Assembly (NCBI GenBank): GCA_947568835.1
Contig: OX387609.1
Span: forward strand, 8,509,660-8,573,659
Direction of reading: 5' to 3'
DNA length: 64,000 nt
DNA from: Protonemura montana
Taxonomy: Eukaryota > Arthropoda > Insecta > Plecoptera > Nemouridae
The notes beneath the pieces are model-generated. The model saw only the letters and a program-made list of their open reading frames with translations, searched no databases and had not been told where the DNA came from. Shown here piece by piece: positions 20,273 to 32,315 of the stretch (within the stretch, counting starts at the first letter, position 1; the number at the start of each line of letters is the position of its first letter). The position numbers were made by a program, and so were the translations under genes.

Positions 20273-21314
20273 TTTGATAATTATTAAAATTACAGCTGGC
20301 TAAACCCAAAAGTGAGAACAACCATTATTGTTTTACCACAGCTTCCTTGTGAGTTGTTTTATTGTTATTGCTGAGACTTGGAGACTACTTTTCACACCTT
20401 CCTTGAAATATGTTTTTAAATAATAATTTACAGCAAAGAATAGCAATCGGAAATGCTTGAGAATGACATTCTTATCAAATCAAGGGCCAGTTTTCCAATA
20501 AAGGGCCATCAAGGGCCAGTAAAATAAACATTTAGATTTAGACATTCATTATAATATTTTATTATCAGCATTTAAAAAAATATTAGAAAGCTAGCCATTA
20601 TTTAATTTTTATGTACCGTTTGAATAACACATCGATTTTTGTATTTGCTTGAGTAGTACGTAATTTATGTTTTTGTAGAATTGTTTTTACATGGAATGAT
20701 TGTATTTCAAATTAACATTTGTGCTTTTGGGCACAACAAAGCCCACATATAACATATGTATAACATATAACATATATGGGTTTTAAATGACATATAAAAC
20801 TGAAATAAATAATGTCAGGTTAAAAAAACTAATTGCCAGGTCATATATGACCATTTTGACCATGACCAATTTCAATACACAGTTGACATACCTATATGTC
20901 AACTGTGTATTGAAAAATGGGCACTCAAGAAAAAAATTATAGAGGGTTATTTTTTGTAATTTTTGCACCAAACTGCCTAATTGAATATGAATATGCATAT
21001 AAATTCCCAAGGCCTAATTTTATTTCCATAGCGTACTCTTCTACTCAGCATGCTGGTATCGTTTCTAGCACAAAATGCAGACCTTGGCACGAAGAAAACA
21101 ATCCAAAAAATATTGGTTAGCACCTTAGGAAATATAGCCAACCCGCTGATTATTGTTTTGTATTCATCAGAAGACCATTAATACACTTCAGCTAAGTCAT
21201 ACAGAATAAGAAGATATGAAAAACAACTGGTTTTGCCTCTCAAGCTCAAGGCTGTAGAGATGCTGTCTTGTAATTGGCTGCTTGGTATCTCTAGAATTGC
21301 CATGCTGTTGGGGG
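20273..21314. other. Intergenic, AT-rich, contains a perfect 20-bp inverted repeat
   Basis: This holds the 5' flank of the minus-strand gene ending at 20272 and the promoter of the next gene. A hairpin lies at 20871-20914. I see no exon; the frames present are shadows of AT-rich sequence. Confidence 0.45.
20871..20914. repeat. Perfect 20-bp inverted repeat with 4-nt loop
   Basis: The arm at 20871-20890 (TTCAATACACAGTTGACATA) is matched exactly in reverse complement at 20895-20914, with CCTA between. Weaker pairing extends a few bases outward. Confidence 0.9.
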
Positions 21315-21322
21315 TATAAAAG
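21315..21322 (+). promoter_or_regulatory. TATA box of the cysteine-rich protein gene
   Basis: TATAAAAG lies about 87 bp before the start codon. It suggests a strongly or tissue-specifically expressed gene. Confidence 0.7.
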
Positions 21323-21401
21323 GAGCTATTTCTTCCAGTGAGATTGTTCCACTAGCATCTTTAATTCAGCAACGTCTCGTCTTCAGAAAACAGTCGCAAA
21401 T

Positions 21402-23567
21402 ATGAGGGCCGTCATTCTTGTCAGCTTGGTCTGTGTGCTCGGCTATGCCAGGTAATTTTGCACACCTTTATGACAACTTATTACATTTTTTCAAATTTCT
21501 AGTCAAAATATTTCTTAAATTATTATTACTTAGAATTTTTGTTGAATGGGAATGATTTTAGTTTGGTAATTTAGGAGGAAGTTTAAGTCACAGGCTTTGC
21601 AAACACTTTTTCTTGGAAATATATATTATTATATCTTGGATCCTATGCTCACCATAGTTTACCTTGCTTGAAATGTATGTAATGTAATATAAGCTTTATT
21701 TATGCTTTAAATTTTTTGTTTACAAATTCGGTGGCACATAACGCATTGTAATAATCTGAAATTAACACAACTTATATTAACATATACTATTTTAGGTAAA
21801 CATTTTACAAATTATTCTTAACACTCACTATTTTGTTTGTTCTCATTTAACTTAATCTTAGTTTTAATCAAAATATTATCCTAAAGTCCAACTAAACATT
21901 TACACATTTTCAAAACAACTTGGTAAACTTTTGTATTATCAAGTCCAATCCACTAAATAACAAATTACAAAATAGTAGACTAATTAATGATGGGTAGTTA
22001 CTAGGAGAGTTCATGCTTTGAATACCTATCAATAAACAAACGATTACATAAAATTATGATTTATTGAGAATGTCAGTGTGTAGAATTGGGGACTCTTAGC
22101 CATCAAAAATCAGATTGGAAAATACATTAACATCAAATCGATTCATCTACAAAAATCTATCAAGTAAAATTCTAAGGCTTTTAAGAAATTCTCTTTTTAT
22201 TTAGTACAAGTTCTAATTTTGTAAGCATAATGTCATAGATTTTAAATTACTCTGAAAGGATACTAAGAGGGAAAATGTCATACCACCCAAAAATATTTCT
22301 CAAAATGGGAACCGAAAGTCAACCAGTTTCCCAATCCCAACATTTCTAAGCATGAGTAAAGCTAAGAAATGTTGGGGATACAGTAAGACTCCAAATAGCA
22401 TTCAATACCCAGTTTTAAAAAGTTTTTATAAAAATTAATTTAAATTAGTTATGGTAGCAACTGAATGATATTCCTAATGAGAGTTTGTTGAAATTTCAAG
22501 TCAATCAAATTTACTATTCGGTCGTATAACATTCCCAAACGACAACAGTTTTGTACTTGATGTAGTGGTGAGTAACTTGTCTTTGTGCCTAGTGCCGAGG
22601 TGTGCCAGTGCACGAGCTTCTTCGAAGCGCACGTCGACGAGGCCAAGAAGATCCACACCGCGCCCAACGTAGAGCTGCCCAGCTGCGACGCTGAGAATGA
22701 CGTCAAGTGCAAGACCCAATGCGAGGGCCTCGTAAGTCTTGACACACCCTTGATGAAGTAGATAGCGCACATTACGAAACGTTTGGTTAACATTACGAGA
22801 GCCTGATTTGCCATACCTCTTACACTTCAATTACTACTTGAATTTGTTTCAATGAATTGTTGGCAGTTACAAAAGGCATTCCTTTCTTTTTTTCCTCTGG
22901 CATCAGATTTCTTCTAACAAAAAACATTGCCTGAGCTCAATACTCTCCATATATGCTCATTTTTCATAAGAACTTGAAAGATGCAAATACTTTCCCAACC
23001 CTCCTTCTCTAATGGAGGTAGTCAAGGGCCTAATTCTCTCATCTGAATTTAGAAACCAATTGCATTTACATTTCTGTTCGATCGATGTGCCAGTACCTGT
23101 CACCAGTTAACCTAGATTACACTAGAATCCAGAACACTTCAATTTAAAAAATGTTTTAAAAGCTACCTTTAGTAAAGGCTATAACAGTTCATATTTAATC
23201 AAGAACCTAACTGCAAACTTGTCTACTTAAAAAGCAATTAATACACGATACGATAGCAAACAACTAGGTAACAAAATTGCAAATTCCAGCATCTTATAAA
23301 CAGAAGCATCATACCTAACAATTCAGTGAGCTAACCACATTTTTCCGCTTAATTTCCCAGTTCAACAAAGTGACGAGCAATGGCAACCTCCAGCACCTGA
23401 CCTCCAAGGGAACCACCGTCGCCCAGTTCAGCTGCGACAAGTACAAGGACGATGTTGCCGACGGCCAACTGGGATGCTATTACAAGCTCTGCGACCACCC
23501 CTGGACCCTGATCAAACACACCAACGGCAAGACCTGCTGCAAGGCCGGCCAGGAGGTGCCGTGCTAA
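21402..23567 (+). CDS. Small secreted cysteine-rich protein, unknown family
   Basis: Three exons, 21402-21451, 22593-22731 and 23361-23567, give 131 residues. The signal peptide MRAVILVSLVCVLGYASA is encoded by exon 1 and the first codons of exon 2. The mature protein of about 113 residues has 11 cysteines (start EVCQCTSFF; later DVKCKTQCEG, FSCDKY, LGCYYKLC, KTCCKAG; the chain ends PC). The odd number implies one unpaired or intermolecular cysteine. Codons are strikingly GC-rich at third positions compared with the AT-rich surroundings, as in highly expressed insect genes, and a strong TATA box precedes it. I do not recognise the fold. An extracellular gland, cuticle or haemolymph protein is possible but unproved. 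It converges on TFIIF-beta, with 162 bp between stop codons. Confidence 0.85.
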
Positions 23568-23624
23568 ATGCGACCATCGCTAATCTCACCTGTCATTCTA
23601 TTCACAAACACATTTTGTAAAATC

Positions 23625-23630
23625 AATAAA
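23625..23630 (+). terminator. Polyadenylation signal of the cysteine-rich protein gene
   Basis: AATAAA lies 58 bp after the stop codon. On the opposite strand the variant signal ATTAAA at 23668-23673 would serve TFIIF-beta, so the two transcripts may overlap or nearly meet. Confidence 0.65.
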
Positions 23631-23729
23631 ATACATTGCAAAATATATATTTGAGTGTTGAAAATCTTTTAATAGCACATAAAAAATAGTCTCGTTGATA
23701 GGTACATTCACGCTATAAATAACCAGGTC

Positions 23730-24955
23730 TCAGGTCTTTGTTTCAGAAGTACTGGCCCCTGCCCCATCTTTGTCCTTGTAGTGCCGGTATTCTGGCTTCA
23801 ATTCCCACATGTTTTTGTGAGGATTTTTTAAGTTGTATTGGCAAATGTCTTTAAGAATCTCTTTCAAGTAGACGATTGGTTGTCGAGTTATTTTCACGAG
23901 GTCTTTGATGTTGTAATACTGATGCTTTTCAAACGCAGCAAACAGCATCTCGGTGACCTGGTCCTTGCTGTCGCGAGCCTTTTTACCCTCAGATTTCTTC
24001 TTTTCTTCGTACTCTATGTTGTGCTTGTGGTCAGAGACTGGCTTGAAGTTCTGCACGATTCTGTCGAGTTGCTGCACTTGTCTGGCAGGAATCGAAGCTT
24101 TGCGGATCGACTCAAGTTTTAATTTCATGTAACACGAGTCGGCTGGATAAAAAAAAAATACAAAACTAAGACTGGTTTTAGGTGTGATCACTGTGTTTCA
24201 GAATATATGAGGACATATATTTTATTACATATTGCTAATCCATGTTTATAGTTACCATAAGGCCGGCATTCTAGTTTCTGTACAATCCGTCCTTCTAGGC
24301 TTAGCTTCTCGGTTTCAGGCACTACTGAATCTGAATTTGCTTCAGCTAAAACGCAATGAAATAATTTTATCATCAAATTTAATTTTTTAATTAGAATAAC
24401 TGAAATAGTCACACTACTATTTTACTTACGAATAATGTGCGAGAAAACGCCTAGTGTTTGATGAGTTACAGTGGAGACTGTTAATCGATGATCACGCGGT
24501 ATTTCTTCTTCGCCAGGTGTTTTTAGACACATGACAGCTTCCGAAAGTGTTAGAGCAACTGAAGCTTTTTGGCCAGGTTTCCTAAAATTGTATAAGTACC
24601 GTAATGAGGCTACGATGTACGACATTGCTTGAGGCAAGTTTTGAAGTCACTCAAGCTTAAATGCCAAATCTCCGTACCTACTTAGATATTTGTAGTTTAC
24701 CGACGTCTATGTTGCCTGGGGCTTTGTCCCACCTGTTGGCTATATATTTTGGAACCTATAACATAATTAATAAGTCAGAGCTAAACAAATGTAAAATCTT
24801 CACTAAATGTCATGTGCAAATTGAACATTTTATCTTAGAATTTGGAACAGAGGTTATTAATAGTGGCAATGGCTAAATACCTTGACTAGCCATATTCCTC
24901 TTCCAGCATTAGATAACTCCAGATCTTTATCGATAGTTTGATTCGAACTAGACAT
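23730..24955 (-). CDS. TfIIFbeta: General transcription factor IIF subunit 2 (TFIIF-beta, RAP30)
   Basis: Five exons on the minus strand: 24955-24881, 24755-24682, 24581-24430, 24345-24256 and 24142-23730. The sum is 268 codons, 267 residues, with all phases matching. The N-terminus (ELSNAGRGIWLVKVPKYIA) and the following RW-DKAPGN-VGKL block are the RAP30 dimerisation domain. LEGRIVQKLECRPYG lies in exon 4. The C-terminal winged-helix DNA-binding domain (about 191-255) contains DQVTEMLFAAFEKHQYYNIK and YLKEILKDICQYN. The protein pairs with TFIIF-alpha, binds Pol II and stabilises the pre-initiation complex in the nucleus. The length is slightly above the human protein. It is divergent from UXS1, with 510 bp between the start codons. 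Confidence 0.95.
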
Positions 24956-25465
24956 GTTTCAAGGAGTAAAACCCGGTGATTTTTGTATTAATATCACTTT
25001 CGTCAGAATACCGCTAGAATTGTTTATAGCGTTATTAACGCGATCAGATTTTACGTCACGGTCCCCCGTTTCTGACGTACGGTGACAATAAGTTAGGTTA
25101 GGTTGAATTAGCCAGTCGGGTCCCCCTCGTTTCTCATTCGGGTTCATCCGCAAGAGTAGTGTGGGGAGAAAGAAGGGGAGACAATAAATTTCTATTTCAT
25201 CCCCACCACTCCTCACCTTCTCTTACGAGAGGTCATCGTAAGCGTAACAGCTGAGCCGATGGATGACAGGTTGCTATCGCAATCTTCCGTGTTTTTTATT
25301 GTTTTTGTTTCAAGCGGTTTTAAGTATCATGTTTAATTGGGTTGATATCTGGTAGGCAGGTACCTGGTGGAACCAGTTTTACAAGAAACTGAGACTGTTG
25401 GCAAATATTAGGTCGTATAGATAGTTGACCGCGATGGCAGGGGACTAGTCTGGTTTCTGGAAGCA
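24956..25465. promoter_or_regulatory. Shared promoter interval of TFIIF-beta and UXS1
   Basis: The 510 bp between divergent start codons contain no obvious TATA box. A GTTAGGTTAGGTTG stretch near 25092 resembles two TTAGG units. There are no ORFs beyond chance. Confidence 0.5.
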
Positions 25466-28400
25466 ATGAATACGGCTAGGCGACACTATAAACAGCTTTG
25501 CATTGTTGCAGTGGGCATTATAGTTGGTAAGTTTTTTATTATGCTATTTGAGTGGCCAATAAAACAGATCTTGTAATGTTCTAACGTTTTGTTTTTTTTC
25601 TCTTAGTGCTTTGCTTTTACAAGAGTTTTTCTGATGCTGGCGAGTCATACGACAATCGTGCAAAACTAAGAATACATCGAGCACCTGACCTAAAGTATCC
25701 AGTTATGCCTGATACCGTTAAGTTAAAAGAATCTTCGAATGAGATCTCCGCACCTGGCAATGGCGCTGCTGATGAGACTGACGATATCAAGGACATTCAT
25801 GGCGCTCGCAAGAGAATCGAGGAATTGGAGCGGAAGATTCTGGAGTTAGAGAAGCGGTTTCCACAAAGATTTCCAGACGTCAAGTTCCTGAATTACCGAT
25901 CGAGAAAACGAATTCTTGTAAGTTAAGGGCATTTAATTGCTGCTTTTGTTATTAACTTATTACTTATGCACCAACTCACCTTCAAAGAATCTAGGTTTTA
26001 TTTTATAATAAATAACTATGGTGCCTGGTATCTGTAGCAAAACTAACATTTTGCTGTAATTTTAGCCATACATTCCAAAGAACAAGACAAACAATGTTTG
26101 CTTCCTAGATCATATCTGACTGCAATTTCAACATAGGTTGCTATCAAACATATAGAGCCTTCTTCTGCATTTAAATCACCTTGCTTCGTGATTCGTTACC
26201 TATACTTACAAGGACCCAACATCTTCAAACATTACCTGTTACACGTTAACTCAAATTTTTTTTTTCAAATCCAGTTTGTAATAATATGCCAAACATTATG
26301 TAAAACAAAAAAGAAAGTGGCCCACACAAAAAAAAAGCACACAACAGGTCATCTTTGGTGTCCATGATTACGTAATTTGCTGTCATTAGCACTGTAGAGC
26401 AGGTTACTTTTTAGGCACTAACTGACTTTCTATTACCCACACTGTGTGGTCATTTTTTCAGGTTTTTTAAGACATGAATTTTTTCACTTCCAATAATGGT
26501 GTCAACAAATTCAGCAGTTAAATTTTGTTTTTACTAAATGTTGAATTTGGTAAAGATTACGCGGCATGTTTCCTCTTTTTTTCATGGTTCTTGTATAACA
26601 ATTTTGACGATCTGATTGGAATTGTGCCTCCTACACGTAGCACTGTGAAAAATGAATCGGGTATTTTATAGGAAATTGATTTCTTCAATACACCTAAAGT
26701 CATCGATTGTAATCATCAGTCATTTTAAGAGCATTAATTGAATCATTTGTTACTTCCATGTGCTGGATTTCAATTACATTTCTACAATAGAATATTAACA
26801 ATTTAACTGTGGTATACGTTTATGAAAATACCTGTCTATCTTATTAAAAATTACCTTCGATTGAATCTGCTCAAGTGTGTGGAGTGTGGGATGTCGGAGT
26901 TAATAACTCAAGCTCGGACAAGAGTTACAAATGACATATAAAATCTGCACACTAATAACGCTTTGCCTAACACCTTGCTTACTGTGTCAAAACCGTGACC
27001 AATGGGCTTATAAACCAATAGTACTGGATGGAAATGCAAGGATTATGCATTAACTCCTGGGATCTCTCCACTATCATACATTCTGAATCATGTAGAACCA
27101 AATCAGAATCTCAGTTAAATTGTCTTTGCCAAAATTGGGAAAAAAACCATTATACTTTCAAACATTGTGGTCGCCCAGAGATCGAGTCACTGTCATTTCT
27201 AATTTTCTCGTGGACTGGTTTACGCTCAATTAATCTTTTACCTAAACAATTAATATACATGTTTCGATATTTTGACTTGCCATTATTTAACTGTAGAAGT
27301 TTGTTAGAAGGACGGTCGCAAGCGCCATCGTGTGGCACCTACTGTTACCACGGGTTACCGACTCGTTTGTTCAGCAGAAAGTTTAACATTAACGCTGGCC
27401 CTCTAACTATACCTATAAACACAATGGTCACCACCATTACCATGTGTTTGAGGGCTTTCACACGTTTATCATTAGAGCTGTGTCTCTGACTATAAACTGT
27501 AAGCCCAAAGCTCAAGCGGCTAACCTTGAGGAAGTGTGAGCCAGTACGAGCTCAGTTATAGTAATGGCTCGCTGTTTCTGCGCAGATCACCGGCGGTGCC
27601 GGCTTTGTCGGCTCACACCTGGTCGACCAGCTGATGATGGCCGGACACGAGGTGATCGTCGCTGACAACTTCTTCACCGGGCGCAAACGCAACGTCGAGC
27701 ACTGGATCGGCCACGAGAACTTCGAGCTGATCCACCACGATATCGTCAATCCTTTGTTTATCGAGGTCGACGAGATCTACCACTTGGCCAGCCCTGCTTC
27801 GCCGCCGCATTACATGTACAACCCTGTGAAGACGATCAAAACTAACACAGTTGGCACGATCAACATGCTTGGTGAGCAGTAGCGTTTATTGGGAATTTAT
27901 TGGAGTTTATTCCTCGTTTGAGCAATGATGTGGTCAAAAAACCCTACAAATCAATCAATCAACCAATGGCATGCGGTCAGCATTTAGTCCTTTCGACACA
28001 TATGTAGCGTATGTGAGCAATTGCATTATGTTTTTTAGACTCATCTCTACTTTATCTAAATTTTGGCTGTTATCTGCCTCGTAGGTCTGGCAAAACGTGT
28101 GGGTGCACGCGTCCTTATCGCCAGCACGTCCGAGGTGTACGGAGACCCGGAGGTACATCCGCAGCCGGAGACGTACTGGGGGCACGTGAATCCCATTGGT
28201 GAGTTATGGTCCACCCCAAAGATACACCAAAGTTTATAACCTGCTGCTGTATCACTGCTCCTGATCAATTAGAAAGCTTGGGGATCTTTGGAGATCTGCC
28301 TTACCATTGGGTTTACAGGTTAAGTCAGAGTCCCATTTTAAACGTTCTGCTGAGCAAACGAGCCGGCAACGCTTGGTACCTACCGGTTTTGACCCAATGG

Positions 28401-30987
28401 GGTTTGCGACCGTCCTTTTTAACAAACCTCTACAATTAAATAATTACGATTTAAAATATCGATACGTGCATATCCAACGTTGAGGTTAGCATTATTAAAG
28501 ATTAATTGAGCGTAAACCAGTCTCAAACGCGAGTCCCTGAGACTCTTGGCTAACCACGGGTATAACTATTCAAAAACGATTTGAAATCTTATTCAAATTG
28601 CAAACACTTGCAATGGACAAAGTGTTTTATTATTATGTGTACAGTATTTTTGTGTTCATTTTTGTTTGAATAAAAACACACAATTAACCTTCCAAATGGT
28701 TTGAACCCCCTATTTTTTTTCAAATACATGGCTTACATGTATTGATATGAATTGCAATGAATTGCTAAATTACGCATCATCGTCAATATTATTGCCTCAG
28801 GCGGTAGCAACAGTCTTTTAAGCCATAAAGTGAAGAAAAGTAATTGTTTTTTGTTTTACATCTTAGCAGCGTCCAAGATAAGGTTAATCACGTTTCGGTA
28901 ATTATTAATTATCTATGATGATTATTATCGGTCAATTTTAATTTGTTTTAGTTCTGAGCCCAAGGCTGCTAATAACCAGTAATTCTGGCACCAAGGTAAA
29001 AGAGAAAGGTACTCTGTCAATTAGTATGGCAAAGTCAAAATACAACCACTACCTTCTCAAGAAAAAAAAATTATCCGTAAAGGGAATGAAACCTTGATCT
29101 CCACCTGTCGCAGGTGTTGCTCCAAACATTTGTGCTAATTGGACATGACCTTTCTGAGAGGATTTGAGTGCATTTGAATGGAATGACAGATCTCCAAGGA
29201 AAAGAACCATGAGGCTGTAAATTCTCAGTCACTCTAATACCAGTGACACTTTACTGCATCAACACTCCACTTTGACGGTGTACATATTTTACAAAGTTTT
29301 CTACCAATGAATGTTATTTCCTGACTTATAATTTAATTTGTGAACGCTCGTAAATGGCGGCAAGATAAATGCTCTTGCTACCATTACAATTACCATTTGC
29401 CCCCACGCCTTGCCCCCACGCCGACGGCAAGCTCGTTTCCAAGAAACAGGTACACCAAGCAAGAGCACGTAGAGGTGCTCTTGTAAATGTCGTCGAGTAC
29501 TACATTGCGTTGATCACATTACAGGCCCCCGTGCTTGCTACGACGAGGGAAAGCGCGTGTCTGAGACGCTGAGCTATGCATACGCCAAGCAGGAGCACGT
29601 AGAGGTGCGAGTCGCGAGAATATTCAACACGTACGGTCCGCGCATGCACATGAACGACGGCCGCGTCGTCTCCAACTTCATTCTGCAGGCGCTGAAAGGC
29701 GAGACCATCACGGTGGGTCAAGCGTTTGGTTGGTTTGTTCTGTTTAACAATGGACCCCGCCGAGTGATTTTGTGAAATCGGATTAAAATTTTAAATGCAT
29801 GCAATGCGCAAAGTAGTTTAGTAATAGGAACACTAATACCTCACAAAAATTGATGCCCAAACCGGGTATTGAACTCCGATCAATAGAGGTGAAGGTTGGA
29901 GATAGTGGTTTGAGTACCTGTTAAGGCATAAAGCTTTAGAAGATTATTAGTGTTCCTAATAATAAAACCAAGCGGTGCTATTCAGAGCGTCAATTCACCT
30001 CGCCAGCAACCGACTGAAGCTAACCCAACTCAACCCCCGCAGATCTACGGCCACGGCAAGCAGACACGATCATTCCAGTACGTGTCCGACCTGGTGAACG
30101 GCCTGATGCTGCTGATGGCGTCCAACGCTTCGGTGCCGGTCAACATCGGCAATCCGACGGAGCACACGATCGAGGAGTTTGCCGTGATGATCCGCGGCTT
30201 GGTGGGTGGAGACAGCGCCATCAAGGAGCAGGCGGCCGTCGAGGACGATCCACAGCGACGGAAACCTGACATCACTCGGGCCAAGACCTTGCTGAACTGG
30301 GAGCCAAAGGTTGAAGCATACTTTTGTTTGCATCTTGGGTCGATAGGTTTGGTCAGGTTCCTAGTGCTAATACTAAACACACTCCTTTTGGTTGGTTCAG
30401 AAGATGATTGTTTCGGTAATTTTTTTGGCTGAAAGGTTAAAAAAATATTTTTATGTGGAAAACATAAACAGGATTTGGTTACCAATACGAAATATTTGTT
30501 TGCCATTACTGAGTACGAGAATATCTGTGTTAATCCTCTGTTAGGATCGTTTTCAATTATAAGTGAAACAGAAATCATTAATGCTACAATTTTGGATAAG
30601 ATAATCTTTCAGCTCTCTAGTTTAAACATGAGCGGGGAGAGCGTTAAAGAGCCTCCAGCCTGCATGTCTTTCGTACTTTTCAGATGATTTCAGCTAAGAG
30701 TGTTTAACTAACACGCTGGTCTTCTAGTTTCACTCTTGTCCTACCGGTCTTCCCGCTCTCATTTTTGCCAAGAGTGCAAAAGCTGACATATTGTCGTATA
30801 TATAAAATATCACTAAAGTTCTAATTGATTCTTTCTTGTGCAGGTTCCCTTGGAAACAGGCTTGCGCAAGACCATAGAATATTTCAGCAAGGAACTGAAA
30901 CGCACCAGCCACACGGAGCGGAACGTTTACGCCCCCGAAACCAAGCTGACCACCGAGAAGGAGACTCCGCCAGTCGATAATTCCTAG
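25466..30987 (+). CDS. Uxs: UDP-glucuronate decarboxylase (UDP-xylose synthase 1)
   Basis: Seven exons, 25466-25526, 25607-25917, 27586-27871, 28085-28198, 29525-29712, 30043-30309 and 30844-30987, give 456 residues with phases consistent. It is a type II Golgi membrane protein: a short cytosolic N-terminus, a TM at about 11-27 ([11 protein letters not shown]), then a coiled-coil stem at about 80-105 ([15 protein letters not shown]). The SDR domain starts with [12 protein letters not shown] (Rossmann GxxGxxG, Gly 127/130/133). The catalytic set is Ser/Thr in STSEVYG and YDEGK (Tyr 263, Lys 267). It converts UDP-glucuronate to UDP-xylose for glycosaminoglycan linker synthesis and needs bound NAD+. 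The introns hold two family B repeats and a decayed copy of exon 5. Confidence 0.96.
27212..27426 (+). repeat. Repeat family B, copy 3 (UXS1 intron 2)
   Basis: It keeps the core AAGCGCCATCG-GTGGCACC and TTCAGCAGAAAGTTTAACAT, and the end ACTATACCTATAAACACAAT. The first about 30 bp of the consensus are diverged or lost. Confidence 0.75.
28309..28535 (-). repeat. Repeat family B, copy 4 (UXS1 intron 4)
   Basis: In reverse orientation it starts near GGTTTACAGGTTAAGTCAGA. It carries TGCTGAGCAAACGAGCCGG and ends near AATTGAGCGTAAACCAGTC followed by diverged terminal bases. Confidence 0.75.
29395..29500 (+). pseudogene. Decayed partial duplicate of UXS1 exon 5 in intron 4
   Basis: About 130 bp upstream of exon 5, TACACCAAGCAAGAGCACGT and the next bases (29452-29479) differ from exon 5 (29581-29608) at only two positions (TAC-x-CCAAGCA-x-GAGCACGTAGAGGTGC). 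Upstream, CCGACGGCAAGCTCGTTTCC resembles the exon's DEGKRVS segment. The copy lacks the ETLSYA stretch, is in a shifted frame and stops at once. The matching part also forms a self-complementary hairpin (AAGAGCAC...GTGCTCTT). It looks like an old exon duplication that never became, or is no longer, an alternative exon. Confidence 0.5.
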
Positions 30988-31225
30988 AAGCTGTTTTTCA
31001 TTGGTGCGTCAGGGAATTTAGCAGTCCGACATGGCAACGAGGGAGCATCTGATTGGATGACGTTGACAAAGTGTTTGTTTCTTGGAAAGACGTCGGAAGA
31101 ATGTCACATCGTTTCTGGTTTTCGAACTCCCGATTGAGAATTGATGGTCTGTTTGCGTGGAATCAAGGGCTTTAATCTGCTGCCACCACTGAGTGGGAGC
31201 TAAGAAATGGCCAAATGATAAACAA

Positions 31226-31424
31226 AAAACTATTTGCAACTGGGTTTTTGAATGCTAAATGAGAACAACTCATTTTCCCAACGTTTCGCAACTTCATCAA
31301 CGGTGATGGCAGTTGTTGTCTGCTACTAACTGCTTTCACCCTTGATGAAAAAGCTGATTGTAAAACATTGAGATAATGGGTTGCTTTTGCTTAGCATTCA
31401 AAAACCCAGTTGTCAATAGTTTTT
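31226..31424. mobile_element. Foldback (MITE-like) element with long inverted termini
   Basis: AACTGGGTTTTTGAATGCTAA at 31238-31258 is exactly inverted at 31391-31411. Pairing continues imperfectly inward over about 50 bp on each side and a little outward (ACTATTTGC against GTCAATAGT). The central part contains matching cATCAACGGTG / CACCCTTGATG. There is no ORF. A related right half occurs at about 41690-41800, sharing TTAGCATTCAAAACCCA and AAAACTAGTGCTAA. This shows it is dispersed. Confidence 0.7.
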
Positions 31425-32315
31425 TTTTTTTTTTTCAAAACTAGTGCTAAGGTTAGACAAAGAAGACGTGAGTCTAAAAACCATAATAACGGTCAAATGT
31501 TCTTGAAGACTCCTTAGAACTAATTAAATAAATATATAAATTTATATATATGTATATCCTAACTGGGATTTATAATGGGGAAAGAAATTAACACCGGAGT
31601 TAAAAAAGCTGGTTGCGATGGATGCAAAATGTTGTACGTTATAACTAAGTTGCTTTGTTCAACTGTGTTTTAAATTTGAAGCAATTTTCCTAACGTTTCG
31701 TAACGTTTGTAGCTCGTGAAAACTTGCCGCGCCACTTTAAAACGCATCGATTAAGATATGTTAACTGCACGGAAATGCATCGACTGAAATGTGCCACCAC
31801 CGCTCTTATGGTAGAAGCGAGTTTATATTTTTTTAATAAGGCGCTCTTGGATTATCGTTGTTAAACCAGTTTGTGGTTTCAATTTTTCCAGGGGAAATAC
31901 ACACATTATATTAACGTGCTTTTAGAGTGCCAAATACTCACTTTTGGATCGTTTCCCGTTCAATTTGGATCCCTTCCTCTGTCTATCATTTGATTCTTGT
32001 TTCTGATATACACACTCAACGCTACCGCATTGTCGTGAAACCAGTGCAAATCTTTTGTGAAAATCTCTATTTGAATTAAGTGGAATTTGAGTAAATTAAT
32101 AAAACTCTATTGTTACCAATGCCATTGTGATGAATATTGGGACAAACAAAGTTAGGTAATTCCAGTATTATATGGATGTAACTCTCCCAACTATTTGTTT
32201 TTTTGTATTTGTATTTGTATTTGCGATTCATAATAACATAGTGACATGTGTGACTAGGTATGTACATCAAATTAGAAACATATTATCTCATCTCATTTCA
32301 TATTCACACTCATAT

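Noticed and set aside
30045..30578. Long minus-strand frame (177 codons) over UXS1 exon 6
   Set aside because: Shadow frame of a GC-rich, strongly conserved exon; no splice or start context.
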